Shown here piece by piece: positions 6,074 through 6,666 of a DNA stretch of 6,666 nucleotides. The notes below the pieces were generated by a model. It worked only from the letters and a program-made list of their open reading frames with translations. It was not told the origin of the DNA and searched no databases. A program made the position numbers and the translations under genes. The number at the start of each line of letters is the position of its first letter. Within the stretch, counting starts at the first letter, position 1. This DNA is from Caldifarciminota bacterium. GTDB taxonomy: Bacteria > WOR-3 > Hydrothermia > UBA1063 > CAJXJZ01. The stretch spans positions 1-6,666 of the forward strand of contig JALTEL010000447.1 in assembly GCA_027073945.1 (NCBI GenBank). The letters are read 5' to 3'.

Positions 6074-6666
6074 ATGACCGAATACGACCTTATCGAAAAA
6101 CCGCTCATAGACGCTCTTGAAAAGGAAGGCTGGACATACATCCCCGGCCCCCAGCTCATCAGGGAGTCCTACGACCTCCCCATCCTCGTGGAGGAATTGA
6201 AGGGGGCCGTTTTCCGCATCATGGCCTCCTACCCGGCCTATTCGGACATAGAAATGGAGGAGGACGATTTTCAGCGGCTCCTCCTTAAACTCGTGAGGCC
6301 GGAGTCATCCGTCAGGGGTATGAAGGAGGTTCTGGCCTATCTCAAGGACGGCTCCGTTCCCCTCGACCTCGGGAAGAAGGGCCTCAGGTACCTGCCGATT
6401 ATCGACCACGAGCGGCCTGAGAACAACAGTTTCATCGTGAGCAATCAGGTTGTGTTCAGGGGGCCAAACGGAAGGATGCAGGCCGACATCGTCCTCTTTG
6501 TGAACGGCATCCCCATCGTAATAATCGAGTGCAAGGACCCGGCCGCTTCGTCCGTCTCTTGGTACGATGCCTTCAGGGACATAAAGTTATACGAGGGCCG
6601 CGTGCCGGAACTCTTCAAGTATGTCCAGTTCGGCGTGGCCGCCGCCGGCGAAATAAAGGTCTTCCC
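6074..6666 (+). CDS. hsdR: Type I restriction endonuclease subunit HsdR, N-terminal part (runs off the window)
   Basis: HsdR is the motor and nuclease of type I enzymes: it translocates DNA using ATP and cuts far from the recognised site. The visible 197 codons cover the N-terminal nuclease domain. The PD-(D/E)xK site is visible as D138 in MQADIVLFVNGIPIVIIECK and E152-C-K154, at the usual spacing, followed by a typical QxxxY-like region replaced here by WYDAFRDIKLYEG (163-175). The start MTEYDLIEKPLIDALEKEGW is a standard HsdR opening. The helicase motifs lie beyond the right edge. Codons are rich in C/G at third positions (ctc, gcc, atc, ccc), unlike the AT-rich KAP gene just before it. The frame is open to the last base. 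Whether the full protein is intact cannot be judged here. Confidence 0.95.
   Translation, partial: MTEYDLIEKPLIDALEKEGWTYIPGPQLIRESYDLPILVEELKGAVFRIMASYPAYSDIEMEEDDFQRLLLKLVRPESSVRGMKEVLAYLKDGSVPLDLGKKGLRYLPIIDHERPENNSFIVSNQVVFRGPNGRMQADIVLFVNGIPIVIIECKDPAASSVSWYDAFRDIKLYEGRVPELFKYVQFGVAAAGEIKVF

Overview
The window is a defence-island segment with every gene on the + strand. It holds the middle of a type I restriction-modification (R-M) operon: hsdS complete and hsdR only its first 197 codons. Accessory genes sit upstream of hsdS and between hsdS and hsdR. No hsdM is present; it is expected outside the window, probably upstream. The organism cannot be fixed from the sequence. Strong purine-rich Shine-Dalgarno (SD) sites, ATG/GTG starts, dominant AGA/AGG arginine codons and the lack of clear -35/-10 boxes fit an archaeon or a candidate-phylum bacterium; this is an inference.

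Layout. Positions 2-244 are the C-terminal tail (winged helix) of a protein that begins before the window. Positions 245-568 are a non-coding leader. It carries a 65-nt structured element (254-318), a 12-nt palindrome (361-372) and a three-stem hairpin (477-546) just before the SD of a DUF3800 gene (569-1195). Nineteen bases after that gene lies a second copy of the 65-nt element (1214-1278), in direct orientation exactly 960 nt from the first. Then come a small protein with four predicted membrane spans (1391-1813), overlapping hsdS by 4 nt; hsdS (1810-3036); a 1010-residue KAP-type P-loop NTPase with two membrane spans inside its ATPase domain (3040-6072); and hsdR (6074 to the window end).

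How the parts may work together. HsdS chooses the DNA target and HsdR supplies the nuclease/translocase. The 4-nt overlap and the 3-nt and 1-nt gaps suggest one translationally coupled unit, 4-TM protein - HsdS - KAP NTPase - HsdR, joining classical restriction to a membrane-linked ATPase. Upstream of it, the DUF3800 gene (possible RNase H-like nuclease) is bracketed by two near-identical RNA-like elements.

The strongest lead is that bracketed unit. All seven differences between the two 65-nt copies fit one RNA fold: four fill the apical tetraloop, two form a compensatory C-G to U-A change, and one is unpaired. This looks like an RNA-plus-nuclease module placed inside an R-M locus.
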